A stretch of 64,000 bases of DNA, from contig CANNCM010000001.1 of NCBI GenBank assembly GCA_947503105.1, forward strand, positions 540,221 to 604,220. The letters run 5' to 3'. This document shows, in pieces, positions 19,039 to 26,309 of this stretch (within the stretch, counting starts at the first letter, position 1; each line of letters opens with the position of its first letter). Made by a program: the position numbers and the translations under genes. Below the pieces are notes generated by a model. The model saw nothing but the letters and a program-made list of their open reading frames with translations. It ran no database searches and was not told the DNA's origin. Source of the DNA: an uncultured Flavobacteriaceae bacterium (GTDB lineage: Bacteria > Bacteroidota > Bacteroidia > Flavobacteriales > Flavobacteriaceae).

Positions 19039-19236
19039 TTTGTTTGTAATTTGGGTTAAAGATAATCAAAAAAAAAGCTTTGTATTTTAAGCTCTTTATT
19101 TCACGGAAATTTCCGTCAGACTCCTTTCGTGTGGTTCATAAAATGTCTTTGGAACGAATGGATTTGCGCAACGTTTTGGCTAAGCTGCGTTTTAATGTAG
19201 TTTGGGTTTTGTTGTGTTAAGTACTTTTTTATTGAG

Positions 19237-19803
19237 TCAAATTTCTGACATTAACTTTTCAAAGTTCCATACTGTCGCAAATTCCAGATTCAAACTGGCA
19301 AGAGTTGTTAAATGAATTGTTTCAGAATCATATTTTTCTCCATTAATTCCAATTCTGTCAAAAGTTGCTGTTGCATCTGAAATTAGATAGGTTTTATATC
19401 CAAAATTCCCTGCCATCCGAGTTGTAGTTGACACACAGTGATTTGTCGTTAAACCCACAATAACAAGTGTATCAATATTTAAATCATCCAATTGCTCTTT
19501 TAAGTTAGTACCGATAAAAGCACTATTGACATTTTTTGTAATTATCGTTTCATTTTTCATTGGCAATACAGCGTCATTGAATTCAAATCCCTTGTCTAAC
19601 GGGTTTAATTTGGATTTTAAATTTTTTGAGCTGTGTCGAATGTGAAATAAAGGTAAATTTAATTCTCTCCATTTCTCCAAAATCTTACCACAAAGGGCCT
19701 CGGCATTTTTATTATTCTTATTTCCTCCCCAGTAGTCTTCGTTTAAAAATGCTTTTTGTACATCTATTAATATTAATGCAGGTTTCTGGTTCCTTAATTT
19801 CAT
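19237..19803 (-). CDS. Isochorismatase-family cysteine hydrolase
   Basis: The start is taken at 'MKLRNQKPALILIDVQ' (19803), eight codons inside the track ORF. The 188-residue protein has the family triad: Asp in 'LILIDVQKAF', Lys in 'TKNVNSAF' and the nucleophile Cys in 'GLTTNHCVSTTTRMAG'. Members hydrolyse amides or vinyl ethers such as nicotinamide, isochorismate or ureido compounds; the substrate is open. It starts 12 bp after the broken end of a type III restriction gene stub, so it abuts the junction of an old deletion. It may have become the terminal gene of that operon. Confidence 0.85.
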   Translation of the reverse strand: MKLRNQKPALILIDVQKAFLNEDYWGGNKNNKNAEALCGKILEKWRELNLPLFHIRHSSKNLKSKLNPLDKGFEFNDAVLPMKNETIITKNVNSAFIGTNLKEQLDDLNIDTLVIVGLTTNHCVSTTTRMAGNFGYKTYLISDATATFDRIGINGEKYDSETIHLTTLASLNLEFATVWNFEKLMSEI

Positions 19804-19814
19804 TATTACTTTAA

Positions 19815-19928
19815 TTATAGACAACAACGGTCTGGTTCTTCTACTTCTAAATTATTAAAAACAGATACGTTACTTTTTACTGCTTGTGTTTGATATTGAA
19901 GGTTTTTTTCAAAATTAAATCCCTTCAT
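19815..19928 (-). pseudogene. 5' stub of a type III restriction endonuclease gene (res)
   Basis: This 37-codon frame is not in the ORF track. Its peptide begins 'MKGFNFEKNLQYQTQAV' and continues 'VFNNLEVEEP', which matches my recollection of the N-terminus of type III R-M Res subunits, then runs into a stop where a protein of roughly 900 or more residues is expected. Its ATG overlaps the rhuM stop (ATGA), the normal translational coupling of an operon. With the Mod relic upstream of rhuM, it reads as the leftover 5' end after a deletion. The assignment rests on a short match, so it needs a search. Confidence 0.55.
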
Positions 19929-20743
19929 AATACTTCAATATTTAGTTTGCTAAATGCGAAGATTTTTTTGCCTAAGTCTTTTAAACTTGCTCCAATATGG
20001 TAGGTTTGGTTATCGATAATTAGAAAACGATCGTGGTACTTTTGGCTTGTTTTTACTGTTACCTTTTTGTATTGGTGGTTGTATTTATCAATATCTAATT
20101 GCAGTTGTTTTGACACCTGTTTTGTTATTAGTGTAAACTCTATGTCTGGATATTTAGTAAAAAGAGTTAATACCGTTTCATCTATATAATTATCGATTAA
20201 CAGCACCTTTTTTACTGCTGTTTTTAGTAGGTTGTTTACCAATACATAAGCATCAAATATTTGTCCCTCAAAAAATACACCTTGATTAGGCGGTAAATTG
20301 GTTTCTAACTTTAAAGCTATTTGATTTACTTTTTCGTTTAATTGTCCTACATTATTTTCAATTTCATTAATTCTATGATTAACGGCATACCCTTTTAATA
20401 AAATAGCTTTTAAAATTTTATTTGCCCAAATTCTAAATTGAATACCTTGTGACGATTTTACGCGATACCCTACAGAAATAATAACATCTAAATTATAATG
20501 TTCTATTTGCCTTGTAACGGTTCTGCTGCCTTCTTTTTGAACTGTCGCAAAATTTGCGACAGTTGCTAATTCTTTTAGTTCTTCTTTTAATGCATTGTTT
20601 ATATGCTTACCAATGGTTTTTATATCCCGATTAAAAAGAGTTGCTATCTGATGTCTGTTAAGCCACACTGTTTCATTTTCGATGCGAACCTCTATTTTAT
20701 TTGTAGTTTTGTGTGCTTGATATAAGATGATTTCATTTTTCAT
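19925..20743 (-). CDS. RhuM-family DNA-binding-like protein with PLD-like C-terminus
   Basis: The 272-residue protein has an N-terminal RhuM domain (about 1-120; 'NRHQIATLFNRDIKTIGKHI', 'DVIISVGYRVKSSQGIQFRI'), related to phage KilA-N/ORF6N antirepressor modules, then a short coiled region (about 125-150) and a C-terminal phospholipase-D-like part with 'YHDRFLIID' followed by 'IGASLKDLGKK'. The HKD lysine is Arg (HxRx4D). rhuM genes are frequent passengers of restriction-modification loci. Here it is the only intact gene between a mod relic (stop 1 nt before its ATG) and a res stub (ATGA overlap). Its function is unknown. Confidence 0.85.
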   Translation of the reverse strand: MKNEIILYQAHKTTNKIEVRIENETVWLNRHQIATLFNRDIKTIGKHINNALKEELKELATVANFATVQKEGSRTVTRQIEHYNLDVIISVGYRVKSSQGIQFRIWANKILKAILLKGYAVNHRINEIENNVGQLNEKVNQIALKLETNLPPNQGVFFEGQIFDAYVLVNNLLKTAVKKVLLIDNYIDETVLTLFTKYPDIEFTLITKQVSKQLQLDIDKYNHQYKKVTVKTSQKYHDRFLIIDNQTYHIGASLKDLGKKIFAFSKLNIEVL

Positions 20744-20744
20744 A

Positions 20745-21195
20745 TTAATACCGTGTTATAAAGTCAATATCAATACTTTTCTTATTGACATAAGACCTAA
20801 TATTTTCGCTTATTTCACGCAAGTTTTTACTCTAAAAATTATAGCCAAATGCAATAATGGTGGTGGGGTTAAAACTTTTATCGCTATCAATTTTTTCTAA
20901 TAAAGTTTTTAAGTTTTCAGTTGTAAAACCTTTATTCATTAAATATAATTTCTCATTACTGTATGTGCTGTGTAGCCGTTTAAGTCGGTTTCTTGTGTTG
21001 TTTTAGTAAGTGGACACCATCATAGGTTTTCCAAGTAAATAACAGTGCTTTTAGGTCTGCTTTGGTAAGTTTGCTTTCATCAAACAAAGTGGTTTGTTTT
21101 TCTAGTTCTTCGGATTCAAAATTATAATCTTCCCAAATCGGAAGGGTTTCAAATACCTTGTATTTTATTTTTATTTTTTCCCTTATTACTACCAT
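20745..21195 (-). pseudogene. 3' remnant of a type III DNA methyltransferase gene (mod)
   Basis: The ORF track shows only a 71-residue piece (20980-21195). Reading on through two frameshifts and one nonsense codon gives a continuous C-terminus: 'VFETLPIWEDYNF...LTKADLKALLFTWKTYDG', then (frame 2) 'LTKTTQETDLNGYTAH', then (frame 3) 'NEKLYLMNKGFTTENLKTLL' to 'IIAFGYNF', a TAG in place of the expected Glu, then 'SKNLREISENIRSYVNKK' to 'FITRY' and a stop 1 nt before the rhuM ATG. It resembles the C-terminus of Bacteroidota type III Mod proteins. The catalytic part is gone. Confidence 0.65.
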
Positions 21196-21847
21196 TAATT
21201 AATTTTAAGTTCAAACGTAATTTGTGTAGCAGATTGCTTGCTTTTTGTACTCCTTCTTTTTGAGTAAGTTTATTTGGATTGTAATACAATTTCTTCCATT
21301 CTTTGTTATTTAAATTGAAATTTAAATATCTATTATAAACACCTTGAAGGTCGCTTATGTGCTTAAAATCAGTTAGTTCAAGATAATCAGTGTTTTTTTA
21401 TGTTTCCCATGCAATAAGACTCAAATCCCGCCCTATTAGGCTGTTAATGTCGTGCATAATTATTACATAATATTCAATTTCAATAGAATCCCTGATATTT
21501 ATCTTGTTTTTTATAGGGAAGAAAGAAGCGGCTTTATTATTGTAAGTTTCTATCGAATCTTTATGAATCATTACTTTATCTCCTCTAAAGGAGCTTAATA
21601 GATATTTAAGACTCTCGTCCAATCTAACAATTTGCTCTTTATATTCGGTTAACATCTCATTGTTACTTTCGATTTCTTTGCTAATCAATCCTAAAGCTAT
21701 ATCTCTATTTTTTAGTTTACTTCTTGACGTGTAATAATCAGTTATTACAAGACCAAATACAACTCCTAAAATGGTAGAGGTAAAAGTAATTAGCCAATTG
21801 GATCTCAATGCTTTACTCTTCTGTAATTTTAATTTATTTTTTTTCAT
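21149..21847 (-). pseudogene. Membrane-anchored protein of unknown family, interrupted by an in-frame stop
   Basis: The track ORF (21398-21847, 149 codons) encodes a basic N-terminus, one transmembrane helix ('WLITFTSTILGVVFGLVITDYY') and a helical soluble part. Directly after its TAA the same frame continues for about 80 codons with protein-like, non-random sequence ('TDYLELTDFKHISDLQGVYN', 'NNKEWKKLYYNPNKL') to a stop at 21149. This suggests a nonsense mutation in a protein of about 230 residues. The organisation resembles small membrane proteins common in Bacteroidota (N-terminal helix plus coil). I cannot name the family. The tail overlaps the beginning of the mod relic. Confidence 0.5.
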
Positions 21848-21913
21848 TTTCCGCCTAATGTAAAATTGTACTTCAAAAAAGTACTAGTTTCCAAGTATTT
21901 TGCCCCAACTGCT

Positions 21914-22063
21914 TTACAGAATTAAAATCGTGTTTGTTCCCTTTGCGAGCAAATGCACATTAAATAAAAGACCTATCGAATCAACCAAAATAGTAACGGG
22001 CTCTTCTACTTTCAAAAAAATATGTGGTCTAAAAATACCGGGGATGAGCCATAGGTTTTTCAT
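21914..22063 (-). pseudogene. Possible transposase fragment
   Basis: A 49-codon frame 'MKNLWLIPGIFRPHIF...' contains 'VTILVDSIGLLFNV'. A frame just beyond it reads 'CAFARKGNKHDFNSVKQLGQ' to a stop. Joined by one frameshift, these look like a 'DSIGL...KGNKHDFN' segment of a DDE (IS5/IS4-like) transposase. No terminal inverted repeats are visible and the match is short. The 284-bp gap between the membrane-protein pseudogene and hemB holds nothing else I can support. Confidence 0.25.
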
Positions 22064-22131
22064 GGTTGTAGATTAGATGGGGGCTGTGTTCTCTCTACAA
22101 AACTAATAAAATTCAGGAATTTGCCAAGATT

Positions 22132-23121
22132 CTAACCAAGAAGTTTCACCACATCTTTAGCAAAATAGCTGGCAATGCTATCAGCGCCAGCACGTTTAAA
22201 CGCCATGGTGGTTTCTAGCATCACTTGATCGTGATCGAGCCATCCTTTTTCGCTTGCCGCCTTGATCATGGCATACTCGCCACTCACTTGATAGGCTGCA
22301 ACAGGCACATCAAATTCATTTTTTACCTCTCTGATGATATCCAAATAGGCCAATCCAGGTTTGACCATCACAAGGTCTGCACCTTCATCAATATCCATTT
22401 CGGTTTCGCGGAGGGCTTCAAAGCGGTTGGCATAGTCCATTTGGTAGGTTTTTTTGTCCTTCGGAATATGATCTTTTGCTGCTGGTGCAGAATCCAGTGC
22501 ATCTCTAAACGGGCCATAAAATGAGGAGGCATATTTGGCACTGTAGCTCATAATGCCAGTATTTGTAAATCCATGGTCTTCAAGCGCTTCTCGAATGGAT
22601 AAAATGCGGCCATCCATCATATCGCTAGGCGCCACAAAGTTGGCACCAGCTTCGGCGTGAGACACACTCATCTCTGCCAGAACATCAACGGTAGTGTCGT
22701 TAACGATTTTTCCGTTTTCGATAATGCCATCGTGGCCATATATAGAATAGGGATCCAACGCAACATCTGTCATAACCAACATGTCTGGGCAGGTATTTTT
22801 TATGGTTTTTATGGCGCGTTGCATCAACCCATTGGGGTTCAGTGCTTCTGTACCCCGATTGTCTTTAAGGTTGTCATCAACTTTTACAAATAATAAAACC
22901 GCCTTAAGCCCCAAAGACCATAAGAGTTTTACCTCTGCTTGAAGTGTATCCAAACTAAAACGGTAATAATTGGGCATGGATGGAATTTCATCCTTCACCC
23001 CTTTGCCTTCAACTACGAAAAGAGGGACTAAAAAGTCATTTGGTGTAATGCTGTTTTCACGCACTAAACTTCGAATCGATGCGTTGGCGCGTAAACGTCT
23101 GTTTCTTCTTAATGGATACAT
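22132..23121 (-). CDS. hemB: Porphobilinogen synthase (delta-aminolevulinic acid dehydratase)
   Basis: This 329-residue enzyme condenses two 5-aminolevulinate molecules to porphobilinogen. The Schiff-base lysines lie in 'MSYSAKYASSFYGP' and 'VMVKPGLAYLD'. The metal-site segment reads 'DVALDPYSIYGHDG', without the cysteine triad of zinc-type enzymes, so this is the magnesium-type enzyme. It is the last gene of the hemA-hemCD-hemE-hemF-4HB-hemB series, separated from hemF by three tandem four-helix-bundle genes. Confidence 0.97.
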   Translation of the reverse strand: MYPLRRNRRLRANASIRSLVRENSITPNDFLVPLFVVEGKGVKDEIPSMPNYYRFSLDTLQAEVKLLWSLGLKAVLLFVKVDDNLKDNRGTEALNPNGLMQRAIKTIKNTCPDMLVMTDVALDPYSIYGHDGIIENGKIVNDTTVDVLAEMSVSHAEAGANFVAPSDMMDGRILSIREALEDHGFTNTGIMSYSAKYASSFYGPFRDALDSAPAAKDHIPKDKKTYQMDYANRFEALRETEMDIDEGADLVMVKPGLAYLDIIREVKNEFDVPVAAYQVSGEYAMIKAASEKGWLDHDQVMLETTMAFKRAGADSIASYFAKDVVKLLG

Positions 23122-23152
23122 AATTAATAGTTTTAAGCTTTAAGCCAAAAGC

Positions 23153-23512
23153 TTAAAGTGATTTTTTAATGGTTTTGATTAATGAAAATAACATTTTTTT
23201 AATTTCATCTATTTTTTTCAATAGTGTTTTAGAATCTTTTGTAGAGATAAAGTTTAATTCACTTGACACCAAAATCAAGTACTCTAACTCATGAGCAGAA
23301 CCTGATGAAATATAGAGGAATCTTATTAACTCTTTCTGAGTTTCTCTACCACAACCCTCTACAATATTGGTGGGTACAGACAAGCTTGCACGGTTAATTT
23401 GTGAAACAAGATTGAATTGCTCAGACTTTGGAAAAGTTGAAGTGATCTGATATATATCAAGCACAAGTTCATGAGACTTTTGCCATACTTTGTAATTTTT
23501 ATAATCGACCAT
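23153..23512 (-). CDS. Four-helix-bundle (S23/IVP family) protein, copy 1
   Basis: The 119-residue protein begins 'MVDYKNYKVWQKSHELVLDI' and carries the family hallmarks 'FPKSEQFNLVSQINRASLSV' and 'NIVEGCGRE'. This family, named from ORFs in 23S rRNA intervening sequences, also includes Avd of diversity-generating retroelements; free-standing members in Bacteroidota have no known function. This copy lies 31 bp before hemB and is closest to it. It differs from copies 2 and 3 by a few bases that are all synonymous. No rRNA, reverse transcriptase or variable-repeat pair is nearby. Confidence 0.85.
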   Translation of the reverse strand: MVDYKNYKVWQKSHELVLDIYQITSTFPKSEQFNLVSQINRASLSVPTNIVEGCGRETQKELIRFLYISSGSAHELEYLILVSSELNFISTKDSKTLLKKIDEIKKMLFSLIKTIKKSL

Positions 23513-23550
23513 AACTTTTATCTTTAAACTTACAGCTTTAAGCCAAAAGC

Positions 23551-23910
23551 TTAAAGTGATTTTTTAATGGTTTTGATTAATGAAAATAACATTTTTTTAA
23601 TTTCATCTATTTTTTTCAAAAGTGTTTTAGAATCTTTTGTAGAGATAAAGTTTAATTCACTTGACACCAAAATCAAGTACTCTAACTCATGAGCAGAACC
23701 TGATGAAATATAGAGGAATCTTATTAACTCTTTCTGAGTTTCTCTACCACAACCTTCTACAATATTGGTGGGTACAGACAAGCTTGCACGGTTAATTTGT
23801 GAAACAAGATTGAATTGCTCAGACTTTGGAAAAGTTGAAGTGATCTGATATATATCAAGTACAAGTTCATGAGACTTTTGCCATACTTTGTAATTTTTAT
23901 AATCGACCAT
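23551..23910 (-). CDS. Four-helix-bundle (S23/IVP family) protein, copy 2
   Basis: The protein sequence is identical to copies 1 and 3 (119 residues), encoded exactly 398 bp from each neighbour. By eye it differs from copy 3 at one position (the codon in the 'ELVLDIYQ' region, AGT/AGC on the plus strand) and from copy 1 at three. Each unit carries its own ATG preceded by an A-rich leader ('TTTAAAGATAAAAGTT') and ends in the same hairpin, so each could be translated independently from a hemF-hemB transcript. Confidence 0.85.
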   Translation of the reverse strand: MVDYKNYKVWQKSHELVLDIYQITSTFPKSEQFNLVSQINRASLSVPTNIVEGCGRETQKELIRFLYISSGSAHELEYLILVSSELNFISTKDSKTLLKKIDEIKKMLFSLIKTIKKSL

Positions 23911-23948
23911 AACTTTTATCTTTAAACTTACAGCTTTAAGCCAAAAGC

Positions 23949-24308
23949 TTAAAGTGATTTTTTAATGGTTTTGATTAATGAAAATAACATTTTTTTAATT
24001 TCATCTATTTTTTTCAAAAGTGTTTTAGAATCTTTTGTAGAGATAAAGTTTAATTCACTTGACACCAAAATCAAGTACTCTAACTCATGAGCAGAACCTG
24101 ATGAAATATAGAGGAATCTTATTAACTCTTTCTGAGTTTCTCTACCACAACCTTCTACAATATTGGTGGGTACAGACAAGCTTGCACGGTTAATTTGTGA
24201 AACAAGATTGAATTGCTCAGACTTTGGAAAAGTTGAAGTGATCTGATATATATCAAGCACAAGTTCATGAGACTTTTGCCATACTTTGTAATTTTTATAA
24301 TCGACCAT
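23949..24308 (-). CDS. Four-helix-bundle (S23/IVP family) protein, copy 3
   Basis: This is the hemF-proximal copy. The track ORF begins upstream at 'MNGLLQFKAKSCKFKAIS', but those codons are translated spacer repeats and the last codons of hemF in another frame; the start matching the other two copies is 'MVDYKNYKVW' (24308). The product is identical to copies 1 and 2. The helical-bundle family usually forms pentamers that bind nucleic acid (inferred from Avd). Its presence inside a haem operon says nothing certain about a haem role. Confidence 0.85.
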   Translation of the reverse strand: MVDYKNYKVWQKSHELVLDIYQITSTFPKSEQFNLVSQINRASLSVPTNIVEGCGRETQKELIRFLYISSGSAHELEYLILVSSELNFISTKDSKTLLKKIDEIKKMLFSLIKTIKKSL

Positions 24309-24354
24309 AACTTTTATCTTTAAACTTATAGCTTTAAACTTACAGCTTTTAGCT

Positions 24355-25266
24355 TTAAACTGAAGCAGCCCATTCAACAGGGTTTTTTAAGACTTCAATT
24401 AATTTTTCTTCTTCACTACCTTCTTCAGGGTGATGGTCATAAACCCATTGTACATGCGAAGGTAAACTCATCAAAATACTTTCAATTCTACCATTAGTTT
24501 TTAGGCCAAACAAGGTCCCTTTGTCATGCACTAAATTGAATTCCACATAACGCCCTCGCCTGATTTCTTGCCAATCGCGTTGAGCTTCTGTGTATGTTAG
24601 GTGTTTTCTTTTTTCAACAATGGGGGTGTAAGCTTCCAAGAAACTATCGCCAACTTCTGTAACAAAAGCATACCATTGTTGCATATTCATCTCGTTGTTG
24701 GCTTTACAATAATCAAAAAACAAACCGCCTATACCGCGGCCTTCGTTTCTGTGGCTGTTATAGAAATATTCGTCGCAACGTTTTTTGTAATCTTCATAAA
24801 AGGTTTTATTGTGTTTATCACAAGCTGTTTTACATACGCTATGGAAATGCTTTGCGTCGTCTTCAAACAAATAATAAGGGGTTAAATCTTGTCCGCCACC
24901 AAACCATTGATCTACGATAGTTCCTTTTTTGTCATACATTTCAAAATAGCGCCAATTGGCATGGACGGTGGGCACCATTGGATTTTTTGGGTGTAGGACT
25001 AAACTCAAACCACAAGCAAAAAAATCAACCTCACCTACATTAAAATAAGCTTGCATGGCTTTAGGAAGTGGGCCATGGACTTTAGAAATATTGACGCCCC
25101 CTTTTTCAAAAACATTACCGTTTTGAATGACTCGTGTGCGACCTCCACCGCCTTCTTTGCGTTGCCATAAATCTTGCTTAAAAACGGCCTCACCATCAAT
25201 AGCTTCTAACGCAGAAGTAATCTGATCTTGAAGAGTTTCTATATAGTTGTAAAAGCGGTCTTTCAT
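24355..25266 (-). CDS. hemF: Oxygen-dependent coproporphyrinogen III oxidase
   Basis: The 303-residue HemF oxidatively decarboxylates coproporphyrinogen III to protoporphyrinogen IX with O2. Signature segments are 'LSLVLHPKNPMVPTVHANWRY', 'WFGGGQDLTPYY' and 'EIRRGRYVEFNLVHDKGT' (given here as landmarks). The aerobic enzyme points to an oxygen-using lifestyle. It starts 11 bp downstream of hemE. The C-terminus ('VEWAASV') ends right at the repeat-rich spacer before the four-helix-bundle array. Confidence 0.96.
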   Translation of the reverse strand: MKDRFYNYIETLQDQITSALEAIDGEAVFKQDLWQRKEGGGGRTRVIQNGNVFEKGGVNISKVHGPLPKAMQAYFNVGEVDFFACGLSLVLHPKNPMVPTVHANWRYFEMYDKKGTIVDQWFGGGQDLTPYYLFEDDAKHFHSVCKTACDKHNKTFYEDYKKRCDEYFYNSHRNEGRGIGGLFFDYCKANNEMNMQQWYAFVTEVGDSFLEAYTPIVEKRKHLTYTEAQRDWQEIRRGRYVEFNLVHDKGTLFGLKTNGRIESILMSLPSHVQWVYDHHPEEGSEEEKLIEVLKNPVEWAASV

Positions 25267-25277
25267 TGCTATGGCGA

Positions 25278-26303
25278 TTAAGCGTTATATGATTTTACGG
25301 CATCAATAAACGCTTTGGCATGATCTACAGGGATGTTAGGCAATATCCCATGACCAAGATTTACAATGTATTTATCTTTACCAAAAGCATCAATCATTTG
25401 ATGCACCATCGTCTTAATTTCTGAAGGGGGAGACAGCAATCTAGAAGGATCAAAATTTCCTTGAAGTGTGATATTCCCTCCTGTCAAATAGCGAGCATTT
25501 CTAGCCGAGCATGTCCAATCGACACCCAAGGCAGAAGCATTTGATTTTGCCATTTCACCCAATGCAAACCAACACCCTTTTCCAAAGGCAATCACTGGAG
25601 CATCGTCTTTGAGCGCTTCAATTATTTGATTGATGTATTGCCACGAAAATTCTTGATAATCTGTAGGAGACAACATACCCCCCCATGAATCAAAAATTTG
25701 TATGGCATTGACGCCCGCTTTTATTTTTTCTTTTAAATAAGCAATAGTGGTGTCGGTAATTTTTTGCAATAGCTGATGCGCTGCAACAGGGTTTGAAAAA
25801 CAGAACGCTTTTGCTTTGTCAAAATTTTTGCTGCCTTGACCTTGTACACAATAACACAAAATGGTCCATGGCGATCCTGCAAAACCGATAAGAGGAATTT
25901 CATCATCGAGCAGCTCTTTGGTGGCTGTAATGGCTTGATAGACATAGTCTAACGCTTCTTTTACATCTGGAATGATAACATTGTCGACATCTTTTTGCGT
26001 ACGAATAGGGTTTGGCAAATAGGGGCCAAAATTGGGCTTCATCTCTACTTCGATATTCATGGCTTGCGGAATGACTAATATGTCGCAAAACAAGATGGCG
26101 GCGTCCATGCCAAACCGTCGAATGGGTTGAACCGTAATTTCACTGGCGAGTTCCGGTGTTCTACAGCGTGTAAAAAAATCATACTTTTCTCTAATGGCCA
26201 TAAATTCTGGCAAATAACGCCCTGCTTGACGCATCATCCATACTGGCGGCCTTTGTACAATTTCTCCTTTTAAAGCTCTTAAAAATAAATCGTTTTTAAT
26301 CAT
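25278..26303 (-). CDS. hemE: Uroporphyrinogen decarboxylase
   Basis: The 341-residue HemE decarboxylates the four acetate side chains of uroporphyrinogen III. The N-terminal signature '[16 protein letters not shown]' (substrate-binding Arg residues) and '[20 protein letters not shown]' are present, as is the C-terminal '[18 protein letters not shown]'. It sits between hemCD (6 bp) and hemF (11 bp), so the genes are certainly co-transcribed. Confidence 0.97.
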   Translation of the reverse strand: MIKNDLFLRALKGEIVQRPPVWMMRQAGRYLPEFMAIREKYDFFTRCRTPELASEITVQPIRRFGMDAAILFCDILVIPQAMNIEVEMKPNFGPYLPNPIRTQKDVDNVIIPDVKEALDYVYQAITATKELLDDEIPLIGFAGSPWTILCYCVQGQGSKNFDKAKAFCFSNPVAAHQLLQKITDTTIAYLKEKIKAGVNAIQIFDSWGGMLSPTDYQEFSWQYINQIIEALKDDAPVIAFGKGCWFALGEMAKSNASALGVDWTCSARNARYLTGGNITLQGNFDPSRLLSPPSEIKTMVHQMIDAFGKDKYIVNLGHGILPNIPVDHAKAFIDAVKSYNA

Positions 26304-26309
26304 TCTTTT

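Larger units (their letters stand above)
23130..24354. repeat. Three tandem 398-bp units plus AGCTTTAA-type spacer repeats
   Basis: Each unit is one four-helix-bundle gene plus a 38-bp spacer; start-to-start distance is 398 bp twice. The stop codon of every copy lies within a small hairpin ('TTTAAGC' ... 'GCTTAAA', 5-nt loop) that is repeated at the hemB side. Between copy 3 and hemF the spacer is expanded into short alternations of 'AGCTTTAAACTTA' and relatives, a low-complexity pattern of the same words. By eye the units differ at three bases only, which indicates recent duplication or ongoing gene conversion. Confidence 0.9.

Noticed and set aside
23153-24308. Diversity-generating retroelement (Avd-like four-helix-bundle proteins)
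   Set aside because: No reverse transcriptase, template repeat or variable repeat in the window; the copies are identical at protein level, the opposite of diversification.
23153-24308. 23S rRNA intervening sequence
   Set aside because: The family is named after such insertions, but no rRNA sequence is near.
23130-24354. CRISPR-like array (regular 398-bp repeats)
   Set aside because: The repeats are long and contain whole genes with a fixed reading frame; there are no short repeats with unique spacers and no cas genes.
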